Source of the DNA: Anaerolinea thermophila
GTDB lineage: Bacteria; Chloroflexota; Anaerolineae; Anaerolineales; Villigracilaceae
Assembly (NCBI GenBank): GCA_020722305.1
Contig: DYLB01000014.1
Span: 1 to 21,429 of the forward strand
Direction of reading: 5' to 3'
Length of the DNA: 21,429 nucleotides
In this document: one piece after another, positions 15,108 through 21,429 of the stretch
Layout: every line of letters starts with the position of its first letter
Numbering within the stretch: position 1 is the stretch's first letter
The notes under the pieces: model-generated
What the model saw: the letters and a program-made list of their open reading frames with translations, nothing else
What the model was told of the DNA's origin: nothing
The model's database searches: none
Program-made: the position numbers and the translations under genes

Positions 15108-15875
15108 TTAATTTGAAATTCTTTCCGGGTGGGTGTACAGGTTGAACCTGTGCCGTCGGGCATAACCGATCAGGGTGATACCGTATTGCTCTGCCAGCCG
15201 GATGGCGAGGGAACTGGGCGCGGTGCGGGAGATCAGGATCCCGGCTCCCATGCGGACGGCTTTCTGGAGCATTTCGGAGCTGATCCGCCCGGTGGTGATC
15301 AGGATCTTGCGCTTCAAATCCAGCCTGTTTGCCAGCCACACCCCGGCGATCTTATCGAGCGTGTTGTGCCGTCCAATGTCTTCCGCCGACAGGATGACCT
15401 GATCCCCGTCGCTCAGGACGGAGGTGTGGATGCCGCCGGTCTCGCGATAGAGTTCCTGCGACTCGAAGAGCAGTTCCACCAGTCGGGTGATCTGGGCGGA
15501 CGACACTCTCCACCCGTCGGCCGGCAGCGGCGTTATCGACGCCTCGGCCTCGACCGCGGTGACTCCGCCGACGCACCCCGACGTGCGCCGCCATTTCGAC
15601 GGCTGCACCACGCTCTGAGTGGTCCACACGTCCACGTTGTCGCCGTGCTCGCAGATGCGGACATCGGCCACATCCTCCATGCCCTGGATGATCCCCTCGT
15701 TGAACAGGAACCCGATCATCATCTCTTCGACCAGGATGGGCGTACACATGAACGTCGTCCACACCTCGCCGTTGACCGTCAGGGCCACGTCGGTTTCAAC
15801 CGGCGCTTCGGCTTCAATCTGTTTCCATTGACCGGACTCGAACCGGTTGTAAGTTGTGCGAATGGAAATGTCCAT
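15108..15875 (-). CDS. fdhD: FdhD, sulfurtransferase for formate dehydrogenase molybdenum cofactor
   Basis: The 255-residue length and motifs match FdhD. PVETDVALTVNGE lies near 26-37, CTPILVEEMMIGFLFNEGII (44-63) is the strongly conserved N-terminal block, and C101 is in TSGCVGG. GGIHTSVL lies near 146, EDIGRHNTLDKI near 164, and the block from ILITTGRISSEMLQKAVRMG to GYARRHRFNLYTHPERI forms the C-terminal end. FdhD carries sulfur from the IscS cysteine desulfurase to the Mo-bis-MGD cofactor, which formate dehydrogenase needs for activity. E. coli FdhD has a CxxC pair; here only the first cysteine of that loop remains. No formate dehydrogenase gene is in the window. The start is fixed by AGAGG 5 bases before the ATG. 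A YHS-domain gene lies upstream on the same strand. Confidence 0.95.
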   Translation of the reverse strand: MDISIRTTYNRFESGQWKQIEAEAPVETDVALTVNGEVWTTFMCTPILVEEMMIGFLFNEGIIQGMEDVADVRICEHGDNVDVWTTQSVVQPSKWRRTSGCVGGVTAVEAEASITPLPADGWRVSSAQITRLVELLFESQELYRETGGIHTSVLSDGDQVILSAEDIGRHNTLDKIAGVWLANRLDLKRKILITTGRISSEMLQKAVRMGAGILISRTAPSSLAIRLAEQYGITLIGYARRHRFNLYTHPERISN

Positions 15876-15880
15876 TTTTT

Positions 15881-15885
15881 CCTCT
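15881..15885 (-). promoter_or_regulatory. Ribosome binding site of fdhD
   Basis: AGAGG on the minus strand lies 5 bases before the fdhD ATG at 15875 and supports that start. Confidence 0.65.
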
Positions 15886-15948
15886 TTACCTGTAAAAATT
15901 GGGATCTTTGGGAATCTCCGTGATGACTGCCATATCTGGTGGCGTCCC

Positions 15949-15975
15949 GTAGGTCACGCTTCAAGTGCGACCTAC
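15949..15975. repeat. Inverted repeat between YHS gene and fdhD
   Basis: GTAGGTC (15949-15955) and GACCTAC (15969-15975) are exact complements. The inner bases extend the stem to about 13 positions with two imperfect pairs around a very short loop. Weaker flanking complementarity (GATG near 15922, CATC at 15987-15990) hints at an outer stem. It could terminate the YHS transcript or be a palindromic repeat; there is no U-tract. Confidence 0.55.
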
Positions 15976-16020
15976 ATCTGGAGGTGCATCGCGCTAATTC
16001 CCAATGAACCAAAAATTGTC

Positions 16021-16212
16021 TCATTCTTGGTTTGGGCGTTGATGAGCCTTGTAGAATCGCTCCGGGTCACGGAGGAAATGTTCCAGGCAAAACTCGGTGC
16101 AAAAGTAGACCGCCTGCCCGCGGTATTCGGCCTGGTAATAATTTTCTGCCGGGATGGTCATCTTGCGGCCACATACGAGGCCGGATTCGGGTGAAGCGAG
16201 GGTTTCTTTCAT
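16021..16212 (-). CDS. Small YHS-domain protein
   Basis: This 63-residue protein is almost entirely a YHS domain (PF04945). It has the first cysteine in LVCGRKM (C14), the central YRGQAVYFCTEFC with C38 and C42, and the C-terminal FLRDPERFYKAH. YHS domains occur alone or attached to metal-transporting ATPases and oxygenases, and are thought to bind metal through these cysteines. A stop codon lies five codons upstream of the ATG in frame, so the N-terminus is well bounded, though no ribosome binding site is evident. It sits 33 bases after the alpha-glucosidase and before fdhD on the same strand. A link to formate dehydrogenase maturation or metal handling is only suggested by adjacency. Confidence 0.8.
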   Translation of the reverse strand: MKETLASPESGLVCGRKMTIPAENYYQAEYRGQAVYFCTEFCLEHFLRDPERFYKAHQRPNQE

Positions 16213-16245
16213 CAGAGGGATCGGTCATCCGAAATTGATTTTGCA

Positions 16246-17949
16246 TTACAACAGCTCGGCGAGGTACACTTCGAACGCGCCCACCGAGATTCTGGAGGTC
16301 GCTTCGTCTTTTTGCGAACGCCCGGCGGACGAAAAGAGCAGGTGGGCAGTCTTTTGCGGCAGCCTGAAGCGCAGTTCGTGGCGGTCTGGCGAGTAATTCA
16401 AGATGACGATCACGGTCTGGTCATCCGTTTGGCGAAGGAAGGCGAAATAGCTGCCGGCTTTGGGGTGCAGCGGTTTGTATTCGCCTCCGATCAGTGCGGG
16501 CGAGGCCTTGCGGACGCGCAGTAAATTGCGGTAGAAGTTCAACATCGAGTTGGGCGCATCCTGCTGATCGCGGACGTTGATCCCGGCGGCGTAATTGGGG
16601 TTGACCGGCAGCCAGGTCTCGGCCTTGGCCGGGGAAAACCCGCCGTTGGGGCTGTTCTCCCATTGCATCGGGGTGCGGTTCTTGTCGCGGGTCGTTTCGC
16701 CGGCGCGCAGGGCCGCTTCGGAGGGGGCAATCTTGAGTTCGTTGACCAGTTGCTCGTAATACCACGACGCCATCGTATCCCGCAGTTGGGAGGGGTCGGT
16801 GATAATCAGGTCGGTCATGCCGATCTCCTCGCCGTTGTACAGGAAAGGCGTGCCGCGCAGAGTCAAGACGAGCGCCGCGTTCAGGCGGGCGAGTTCCGCG
16901 TCGTGGACGCCATCACCGTAACGGGTGTAGAGGCGGGACGAATCGTGGTTGCCGAGCGTGTTGCAGGGCCAGCCTTCGACGGGCAGCCTGCCGAGCGCGG
17001 ACAGACGCGTTTTCTGGTTGCGCCGGATGTGGTCCGGGGTGATCCGCTCCACGCGCATCAGCGGGAAGTTGAAGACCATGTGCAGCTCATCACCGCCGTT
17101 GCCCATGTAGGCGATGTTGTCGTCCTCGCCGACCAGCATCCGGTCGCCGTCGTATTCGTCGAGGATGGTGCGCAGTTCTTTCATCAGGTCGTGCAGGCCG
17201 GGACCGTCCCACTGGTGGCAGAACATATCGTGCCAGTATTTGTTTTTGAGTTCGATCTCTTCCGGCGTTTTGGCGGTCTCGGAGAAACGGCGCAGTTCGG
17301 CCAGGTTCATCGGGACCGTGTGCGGGGTCAGGGCCGGGTCTTCGTAGATGGTGCCGATGGCGTCCAGGCGGAACCCGTCCACGCCCAGGTCGAGCCAGAA
17401 GCGGACCACATCCCACATGGCTTGCTTGACTGCGGGATTGTTCCAGTTCAGGTCGGGTTGCTGCTTCATGAAGTAGTGGTAGTAGTACTGGCCGCGCTCC
17501 GGGACGTAGGTCCAGGCATCGCCGTCGAAGCAGGACTGCCAGTTGTTGGGCGGGGTATCGGCCCAAACGTACCAGTCGGATTTGGGGTTGTCGCGGCTGG
17601 ATTTGGATTCCAGGAACCAGGGATGCTCCTCGGAGGTGTGATTCAGCACCAGGTCCAGGATGACCCGGAGCTTGCGTGCGTGCGCTTCGCGCAGGAAGGT
17701 TTCGAAGTCCCCGAGGGTGCCGTATTCCGGGGCGACGCCGTAATAATCCGAAATGTCGTAGCCGCAGTCCCAGTTGGGGGAGGGGAAGTGGGGCGAGAGC
17801 CAGATGGCGTTCACGCCGAGGTCGGCCAGGTAATCCAGTTTGGCAGTGATGCCTTGAAAGTCGCCGATGCCGTCGCCGTTTCCATCGGCGAAGGAGCGTG
17901 GGTAGATTTGATAGAAAACGGCGGTCTGCCACCATTTGAGTTTTTGCAT
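16246..17949 (-). CDS. GH13 alpha-glucosidase / oligosaccharide hydrolase
   Basis: The 567-residue intracellular enzyme (no signal peptide) has the full GH13 set. It begins WWQTAVFYQIYPRSFADGNG. Region I is DLVLNH (99-104), region II GFRLDAIG with nucleophile D196, region III GEDDN with acid/base E275, and region IV NHD with the stabiliser D336. QPDLNWNNP at 164-172 is region V, typical of the oligo-1,6-glucosidase/alpha-glucosidase subgroup. A DGNGDGIGD calcium-site-like loop is present near 22-30. The residue after the nucleophile is Ala rather than Val, which in this subgroup is usually linked to alpha-1,4 rather than alpha-1,6 preference; this is an inference. The start has AGGA about 9 bases upstream. 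It probably degrades maltooligosaccharides or trehalulose-like sugars; the exact substrate is not certain. Confidence 0.93.
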   Translation of the reverse strand: MQKLKWWQTAVFYQIYPRSFADGNGDGIGDFQGITAKLDYLADLGVNAIWLSPHFPSPNWDCGYDISDYYGVAPEYGTLGDFETFLREAHARKLRVILDLVLNHTSEEHPWFLESKSSRDNPKSDWYVWADTPPNNWQSCFDGDAWTYVPERGQYYYHYFMKQQPDLNWNNPAVKQAMWDVVRFWLDLGVDGFRLDAIGTIYEDPALTPHTVPMNLAELRRFSETAKTPEEIELKNKYWHDMFCHQWDGPGLHDLMKELRTILDEYDGDRMLVGEDDNIAYMGNGGDELHMVFNFPLMRVERITPDHIRRNQKTRLSALGRLPVEGWPCNTLGNHDSSRLYTRYGDGVHDAELARLNAALVLTLRGTPFLYNGEEIGMTDLIITDPSQLRDTMASWYYEQLVNELKIAPSEAALRAGETTRDKNRTPMQWENSPNGGFSPAKAETWLPVNPNYAAGINVRDQQDAPNSMLNFYRNLLRVRKASPALIGGEYKPLHPKAGSYFAFLRQTDDQTVIVILNYSPDRHELRFRLPQKTAHLLFSSAGRSQKDEATSRISVGAFEVYLAELL

Positions 17950-18012
17950 TGGGTAGAGTCCTTGTTGACCGAGATTTTGCCCAATTCTAGCAGATTTCCC
18001 GGTTAGAATTAG

Positions 18013-18122
18013 GGTAGTGGTTCAGTGTAAGTGATGGTTTCGTGGGGCGGGATGGAATCCCGCCAGATTACGGGTATGCGGAATGCCATTCCGCACCACA
18101 TCACTTGCTGGATACCACTACC
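18013..18122. repeat. Cruciform-like element: two inner hairpins enclosed by an outer stem
   Basis: The outer arms are GGTAGTGGT (18013-18021) with ACCACTACC (18114-18122), then AAGTGATG (18029-18036) with CATCACTT (18099-18106). Inside are two perfect 8-bp hairpins with 3-base loops: GGCGGGAT/ATCCCGCC (18046-18064) and TGCGGAAT/ATTCCGCA (18077-18095). It occupies most of the 260-base spacer between divergent genes. It may be a palindromic mobile repeat or a structured RNA or DNA regulatory element; no coding sequence is seen there. Confidence 0.75.
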
Positions 18123-18209
18123 GAATTAGGCACAGTCGAAGCGGGCGCGTGGGTAACTTTACTCATCTGTCTGCGACTGGGAAAGTAAATATAAATTGAA
18201 GGGCCTACG

Positions 18210-18719
18210 ATGAGAAAATATTTGCCTTACATTTTATTGGTGGTTGGGATCGCCCTGGTGGGGATCACGGTCTGGTTCGGCCTGCAAGCCTCCCAACCGG
18301 CGACACCCATCGTGACCGGCGACGTGCCTCAATCCCTGGCGGGTTTCCCGCTGCTGGAGCTGCTCAGCGGGGCGGAGGCGGTTGCCGAAATCCAGAGTAT
18401 GCACCTGGAAGATTTCCAGATCACCCAGGCAATCGTATCTTCGTATGGATCGGGGAACATCCTGCTCTGGGTGGCGGATGCCGGTTCGCCGGAGGCCTCG
18501 ACGGGCCTGCTCGACCAGATGGCGGCGGTCATCGGTCAGGGCGGGACGCCTTTCAGCCCGACCGGGGTCTATGAATTCAGCAATCGCAAGGTATACGGGA
18601 TGGAAGGCGGGGGGCAGCTGCACTTTTTCTTCCAGTCCGGGCAGAAGGTGGTCTGGATGTCGGCAGAACCGACCGCGGCCGAGCAGGCGCTGATCGAGGC
18701 GATGGCTTTTTACCCCTGA
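18210..18719 (+). CDS. Membrane-anchored protein of unknown function
   Basis: I do not recognise this 169-residue protein. It has a basic N-terminus and one hydrophobic helix (about residues 5-25, YLPYILLVVGIALVGITVWF), which acts as an uncleaved anchor or signal. A short proline/threonine-rich linker follows, then an extracytoplasmic domain of about 130 residues beginning PQSLAGFPLLELLSGAEAVAEI. There are no cysteines in the domain and no catalytic motif stands out. It alternates hydrophobic strands and short helices (for example NILLWVADAG, LHFFFQSGQKVVWMS), suggesting a small alpha/beta domain. GAAGGG lies 6 bases before the ATG, which supports the start. It is transcribed alone, divergent from the alpha-glucosidase and convergent with the kinase-like gene. 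Confidence 0.75.
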   Translation: MRKYLPYILLVVGIALVGITVWFGLQASQPATPIVTGDVPQSLAGFPLLELLSGAEAVAEIQSMHLEDFQITQAIVSSYGSGNILLWVADAGSPEASTGLLDQMAAVIGQGGTPFSPTGVYEFSNRKVYGMEGGGQLHFFFQSGQKVVWMSAEPTAAEQALIEAMAFYP

Positions 18720-18776
18720 TCTCACGCTCCTTTTTGGTTGGGGATGAAACGGACTCGAAAGTCTCAAGATTTCGGT

Positions 18777-18796
18777 CCAACGTCGGGAGACGTTGG
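18777..18796. terminator. Hairpin between convergent genes, possible bidirectional terminator
   Basis: CCAACGTC (18777-18784) and GACGTTGG (18789-18796) are exact complements around a GGGA loop. A smaller hairpin, GACT/AGTC, lies at 18752-18763. The position in the 97-base gap between two converging genes suggests termination in both directions, although U-tracts are missing. Confidence 0.45.
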
Positions 18797-18816
18797 CGTC
18801 CTCGGAGGCATGATTG

Positions 18817-19479
18817 TCAAGCCGCAGGCACGGCGAAGCGGATGCTGGCGCTGTTCTCGTCGCCCTGGCTTTCGAGCAGTTCCCCGCCGTGCAGTTCGAC
18901 GATCTTGCGTCCCACGTAGGCCCACATGGTCATGTCGCAGGCGGATGCCGCCCGGTTCTTCGCCCCCTGACCGGTAAGGGAAAATTCCACCCGGCCGCCC
19001 CGGGCTTCGGCCTGGATGCTGATCGTGACCGGACTTTCGGAATATTCGACCAGGTAATACACGAATTCTTCGATGGCCTGGCGCAGCAGGGATTCATCGG
19101 CGGGCAGGCCGAGTTCGGGCGGGGAAACCTTGATTTCGAAGGTTACTGTTTTCTCAGAACCCGCTTTCTGCCAGTTCGCCACAGCCTGGTTGACCAGGGC
19201 CTGAGCCTCGCTGGCTTTTGGCGCAAAGGGCTTTTCCCCGCGGCCGAGACGAGCCATGTCAATCAGGTTGTTGACCAGCATCAGGGCGTGGTTGCTGTTC
19301 GCAAACACGGTGTCCAGGTCTTCGCGCTGCATGTCGGTCAGCGGGCCGTCCATGCCTTTCAGGATCATCTTGGTGAACCCCAGGATGCGGTTGAAGGGCG
19401 AGCGCAGGTCGTGGGCTTCTTTCGAGATGAATTCGCCCATGTCAATGTGTTCGGGGAAGTCGAGTTTTTCTTTGGTCAT
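18817..19479 (-). CDS. Small cytosolic histidine-kinase-like protein with degenerate ATPase domain
   Basis: The 220-residue protein has a DHp/HisKA-like region (about 14-80) with an H-box EAHDLRSPFNRILGF; H23 is the likely phospho-acceptor (HDLRSP versus HELRTP). The second helix reads LMLVNNLIDMARL. The C-terminal half (about 85-218) has the shape of HATPase_c but lacks its key sites. The N-box asparagines are absent (EEFVYYLVEYS), no proper DxGxG is seen (LTGQGAK), and only the end of the fold (ASIRFAVPA) looks typical. There is no sensor domain and no membrane helix. Such a DHp plus dead-ATPase layout is known in phosphotransferases such as Spo0B and ChpT. That role, or a regulatory dimer partner, is inferred. 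The start at 19479 has only a weak GGAAAAG upstream. Confidence 0.75.
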   Translation of the reverse strand: MTKEKLDFPEHIDMGEFISKEAHDLRSPFNRILGFTKMILKGMDGPLTDMQREDLDTVFANSNHALMLVNNLIDMARLGRGEKPFAPKASEAQALVNQAVANWQKAGSEKTVTFEIKVSPPELGLPADESLLRQAIEEFVYYLVEYSESPVTISIQAEARGGRVEFSLTGQGAKNRAASACDMTMWAYVGRKIVELHGGELLESQGDENSASIRFAVPAA

Positions 19480-19572
19480 GGATATCTTTTCCGCTCGAAA
19501 AATTTTGCCAATTATCGCACGGATTTACGGCTCCATGCGATGCAATTTCCGGGCAATTGTGTAATTGTCCAA

Positions 19573-19711
19573 GTTACCCCGTAACGCGGCATTCATGCCG
19601 CAACCAAACGTATCGCCGACCTACGGTCGGCATTGCCATACCACTTCGTGGCACTTGGGCGGAGCCTGGCGGTACGATGAGCATCGTGCAAAATCTTCGC
19701 GGTTGCGGTAG
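19573..19711. repeat. Multi-hairpin intergenic region with long-range closing stem
   Basis: Short stems follow one another: GTTAC/GTAAC (19573-19585), GCGGCA/TGCCGC (19586-19601), GCCGACC/GGTCGGC (19615-19631), CCAC/GTGG (19641-19651) and ACGATG/CATCGT (19674-19687). In addition CCGCAACC (19598-19605) pairs with GGTTGCGG (19701-19708) over a distance of about 100 bases, which would close a multibranched fold in competition with the second hairpin. It lies between the divergent kinase-like gene and ftcD. No open frame of note is seen. It may be a palindromic element or a structured leader. Confidence 0.65.
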
Positions 19712-19728
19712 ATTTCCAAGAGTAATAC

Positions 19729-19734
19729 TATAAT
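19729..19734 (+). promoter_or_regulatory. Candidate -10 box for ftcD
   Basis: An exact TATAAT lies 41 bases before the ftcD ATG, right after the multi-hairpin region. No good -35 hexamer is visible at the usual spacing, so the call is tentative. Confidence 0.4.
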
Positions 19735-19775
19735 AGCCCCTGTTCAAAATCTAGCCTATCCAACCCAGAGACCCA

Positions 19776-21299
19776 ATGACTACCAAACTTGTCGAATGTA
19801 TTCCCAACTTTTCAGAAGCGCGCCGCCCCGATGTGGTGGACAAGATCGTGGCGGCCATCCAATCTGTGACGGGCGTCAGCCTGCTCGACCGCTCGTCTGA
19901 CCTGGATCACAACCGCACGGTGTTGACCTTCGCCGGTCAGCCTGAGGCGGTCGAGGAAGCCGCTTTCCGGGCTGTCAAGACTGCCTCCGAATTGATTGAT
20001 TTGAACCAACACACCGGCGAGCATCCCCGCATCGGCGCGGCGGACGTCGTCCCGTTCGTGCCGATCTCCGGCGTGACGATGGACGATTGCGTGGCGATGG
20101 CCCAGCGCCTGGGGCAGCGCGTCGGCGCGGCACTCGATATCCCGGTCTATTTGTACGAATACGCCGCTACCCGCCCGGAGCGGGCCAACCTGGAGAACAT
20201 CCGCCGGGGACAGTACGAGGGCCTGAAAGCGGCGATCGCAACCGACCCGGACCGGAAGCCCGATTACGGCCCGACGAAGCTCGGCCCGGCCGGCGCGACC
20301 GTCATCGGCGCGCGCGACCCGCTGGTAGCTTTCAACGTCTACCTGACCACCGGCGACGTGGAAATCGCCAAGAAGATTGCCAGGGGCATCCGCCAGTCTT
20401 CGGGCGGTTATCGCTACGTCAAGGCCAACGGCTTCCTGGTGGAGGGGTTGGCCCAGGTCTCGATGAACCTGACCAATTTCCACAAGACGCCCATCGCCCG
20501 GGTGGTTGAGACCATCCGCCGCGAGGCTGAACGCTACGGGGTGGGCATCCATCACAGCGAACTGGTCGGCCTGATCCCGCAGGAGGCGCTGACCGATGCG
20601 GCCGTCTGGTACTTGCAGCTCGACGGGTTCGAGAAGGACCGGGTGCTGGAAACGCGTCTCTTCGCCGCGCAGGCCGGGGGTCGGGGCAATTTCGTGGACG
20701 AGCTGGCCGCTGCCACGCCCGCGCCGGGCGGCGGGTCCGCGGCGGCCTATGCCGGGGCGATGGGCGCGGCGCTGGCGGCCATGGTGGCCGGGCTGTCCAT
20801 CGGCAGGAAGAAATATGCCGAAGTCGAGCCGCAGATGAAGGCCATCCTGGACGAAGCCAACCGCTTGCGGGAGGCACTGGTTCGGGCGGTGGACGAAGAC
20901 GCGGCGGCCTTCGCGGGGGTGCTGGTGGCGTTCAAGCTGCCCAAGGATACCCCGGAACACGAAGCCGCCCGGATGGAGGCCATCGAAGAAGCCACGCTCA
21001 AAGCGGCGGAAGTGCCGCTCGAAAACGCCCGCCGCGCCCTCAAGGTGATGGAACTGTGCGTCCAGGCCGCGGCACTGGGCAACCTGAACGCCATCTCGGA
21101 CGCGGCGGCTGGTGCGGCCCTGGCGCGGGCGGCCTTAGTCAGCGCCGGATACAACGTGCGCATCAACCTGCTCGACCTGCAAAAAAAGAACGGCGGCGAT
21201 AGTATGCTGCTCGAATTGCAGGCGCTGGACGAACGGGCGGCGGGCCTCGAGGCCGAAATCCGCAAGACGCTGAGCGAACGAGGCGGCCTGTCGCTGTAA
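19776..21299 (+). CDS. ftcD: Bifunctional glutamate formimidoyltransferase / formimidoyl-THF cyclodeaminase
   Basis: The 507-residue protein has two parts. Residues 1 to about 297 are the formiminotransferase domain: LVECIPNFSEAR at 5-16, SDLDHNRTVLTF at 41-52, and HTGEHPRIGAADVVPFVP at 79-96, whose H83 corresponds to the catalytic histidine of the mammalian enzyme. Residues from about 307 to 505 form the cyclodeaminase domain (PF04961): FVDELAAATPAPGGGSAAAY, then LPKDTPEHEAAR and the conserved GNLNAISDAAAGAALARAAL block with NVRINLLDL. The first domain moves the formimino group from formiminoglutamate to tetrahydrofolate; the second releases ammonia to give 5,10-methenyl-THF. This is a late step of histidine degradation and a one-carbon source. 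No hut genes are nearby. The ribosome binding site is weak. A further gene begins 14 bases after its stop. Confidence 0.93.
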   Translation: MTTKLVECIPNFSEARRPDVVDKIVAAIQSVTGVSLLDRSSDLDHNRTVLTFAGQPEAVEEAAFRAVKTASELIDLNQHTGEHPRIGAADVVPFVPISGVTMDDCVAMAQRLGQRVGAALDIPVYLYEYAATRPERANLENIRRGQYEGLKAAIATDPDRKPDYGPTKLGPAGATVIGARDPLVAFNVYLTTGDVEIAKKIARGIRQSSGGYRYVKANGFLVEGLAQVSMNLTNFHKTPIARVVETIRREAERYGVGIHHSELVGLIPQEALTDAAVWYLQLDGFEKDRVLETRLFAAQAGGRGNFVDELAAATPAPGGGSAAAYAGAMGAALAAMVAGLSIGRKKYAEVEPQMKAILDEANRLREALVRAVDEDAAAFAGVLVAFKLPKDTPEHEAARMEAIEEATLKAAEVPLENARRALKVMELCVQAAALGNLNAISDAAAGAALARAALVSAGYNVRINLLDLQKKNGGDSMLLELQALDERAAGLEAEIRKTLSERGGLSL

Positions 21300-21313
21300 A
21301 GGATTTAACGCAA

Positions 21314-21429
21314 ATGGCACGGCTGGGCAAATGGCGCGGCTATTTTATTGGAACCTGGCGAAATTCGCCCATTCCAAAAATTCGCGTTGAAGAATTAACG
21401 ATTATTATTTTGCTGTCTGGCGTTTTGGC
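21314..21429 (+). CDS. N-terminal fragment of a probable membrane protein, cut by window end
   Basis: An open frame starts with ATG at 21314, 14 bases after the ftcD stop, with AAGGA about 10 bases upstream. It stays open for 38 codons to the window end. The visible product is basic (MARLGKWRGYFIGTWRNSP) and then turns hydrophobic (LTIIILLSGVL), suggesting a cytoplasmic N-terminus followed by a first membrane helix. It is likely co-transcribed with ftcD. The family cannot be named from this fragment. Confidence 0.5.
   Translation, partial: MARLGKWRGYFIGTWRNSPIPKIRVEELTIIILLSGVL

Noticed and set aside
16663..18006. 447-codon plus-strand frame opposite the GH13 gene
   Set aside because: The opposite strand encodes a complete GH13 enzyme with all catalytic residues. 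This frame is valine/glutamine-rich shadow sequence.
19573..19711. CRISPR array or tRNA in the hairpin-rich spacer
   Set aside because: There are no regularly spaced direct repeats, and the stems do not form a cloverleaf with the conserved tRNA loops.
19812..20960. 382-codon minus-strand frame opposite ftcD
   Set aside because: FtcD is unambiguous on the plus strand; this frame shows only shadow composition.
1..21429. Insertion sequence or prophage
   Set aside because: No transposase, integrase or phage structural gene was found in any frame; the only mobile-like candidates are the short palindromic spacers.

Overview
The window looks like a high-GC bacterial chromosome segment, most likely from Chloroflexota (Anaerolineae-like). 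This lineage is an inference from gene content: a bifunctional FtcD, a single-cysteine FdhD, a Wzx/Wzy locus with no outer-membrane exporter in view, and hairpin-rich intergenic spacers. No rRNA or tRNA gene is available to confirm it.

Left two-thirds (positions 14860 down to 39, all on the minus strand): one long exopolysaccharide operon of 12 genes that leaves the window on the left. In transcription order it encodes: a four-helix membrane protein with a degenerate GGDEF domain; the initiating phosphoglycosyl transferase; a Wzz-type chain-length protein fused to a second degenerate GGDEF domain; a Wzy/O-antigen-ligase-like polymerase; a Wzx flippase; five consecutive GT4 glycosyltransferases; an APH-fold kinase; and a secreted, C-terminally anchored BcsB-like protein. 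Six junctions are 4-base ATGA overlaps. The apparent logic is that a lipid-linked sugar is started, extended by up to five transferases, flipped, polymerised, and length-controlled by Wzz.

The most interesting feature is in the two GGDEF domains. Both have lost the catalytic signature (NEVSF and EKNQF in place of GGDEF). Both keep an RxxD motif exactly five residues before it (RGND and RQTD), the usual spacing of the c-di-GMP inhibitory site. This resembles PelD, and suggests an EPS assembly line sensed or gated directly by c-di-GMP at its Wzz component.

Middle (15108 to 17949, minus strand): a GH13 alpha-glucosidase, a 63-residue YHS-domain protein and FdhD, the molybdenum formate dehydrogenase sulfurtransferase. 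A hairpin separates fdhD from the EPS operon.

Right end: a membrane-anchored protein of unknown function (+), a small cytosolic histidine-kinase-like protein with a ruined ATPase domain (-), a bifunctional formimidoyltransferase-cyclodeaminase FtcD (+), and the start of another membrane protein cut by the window edge (+).

Several short intergenic spacers hold strong inverted repeats. Two of them, at 18013-18122 and 19573-19711, have a closing outer stem around several inner hairpins and may be dispersed palindromic elements or structured RNAs.
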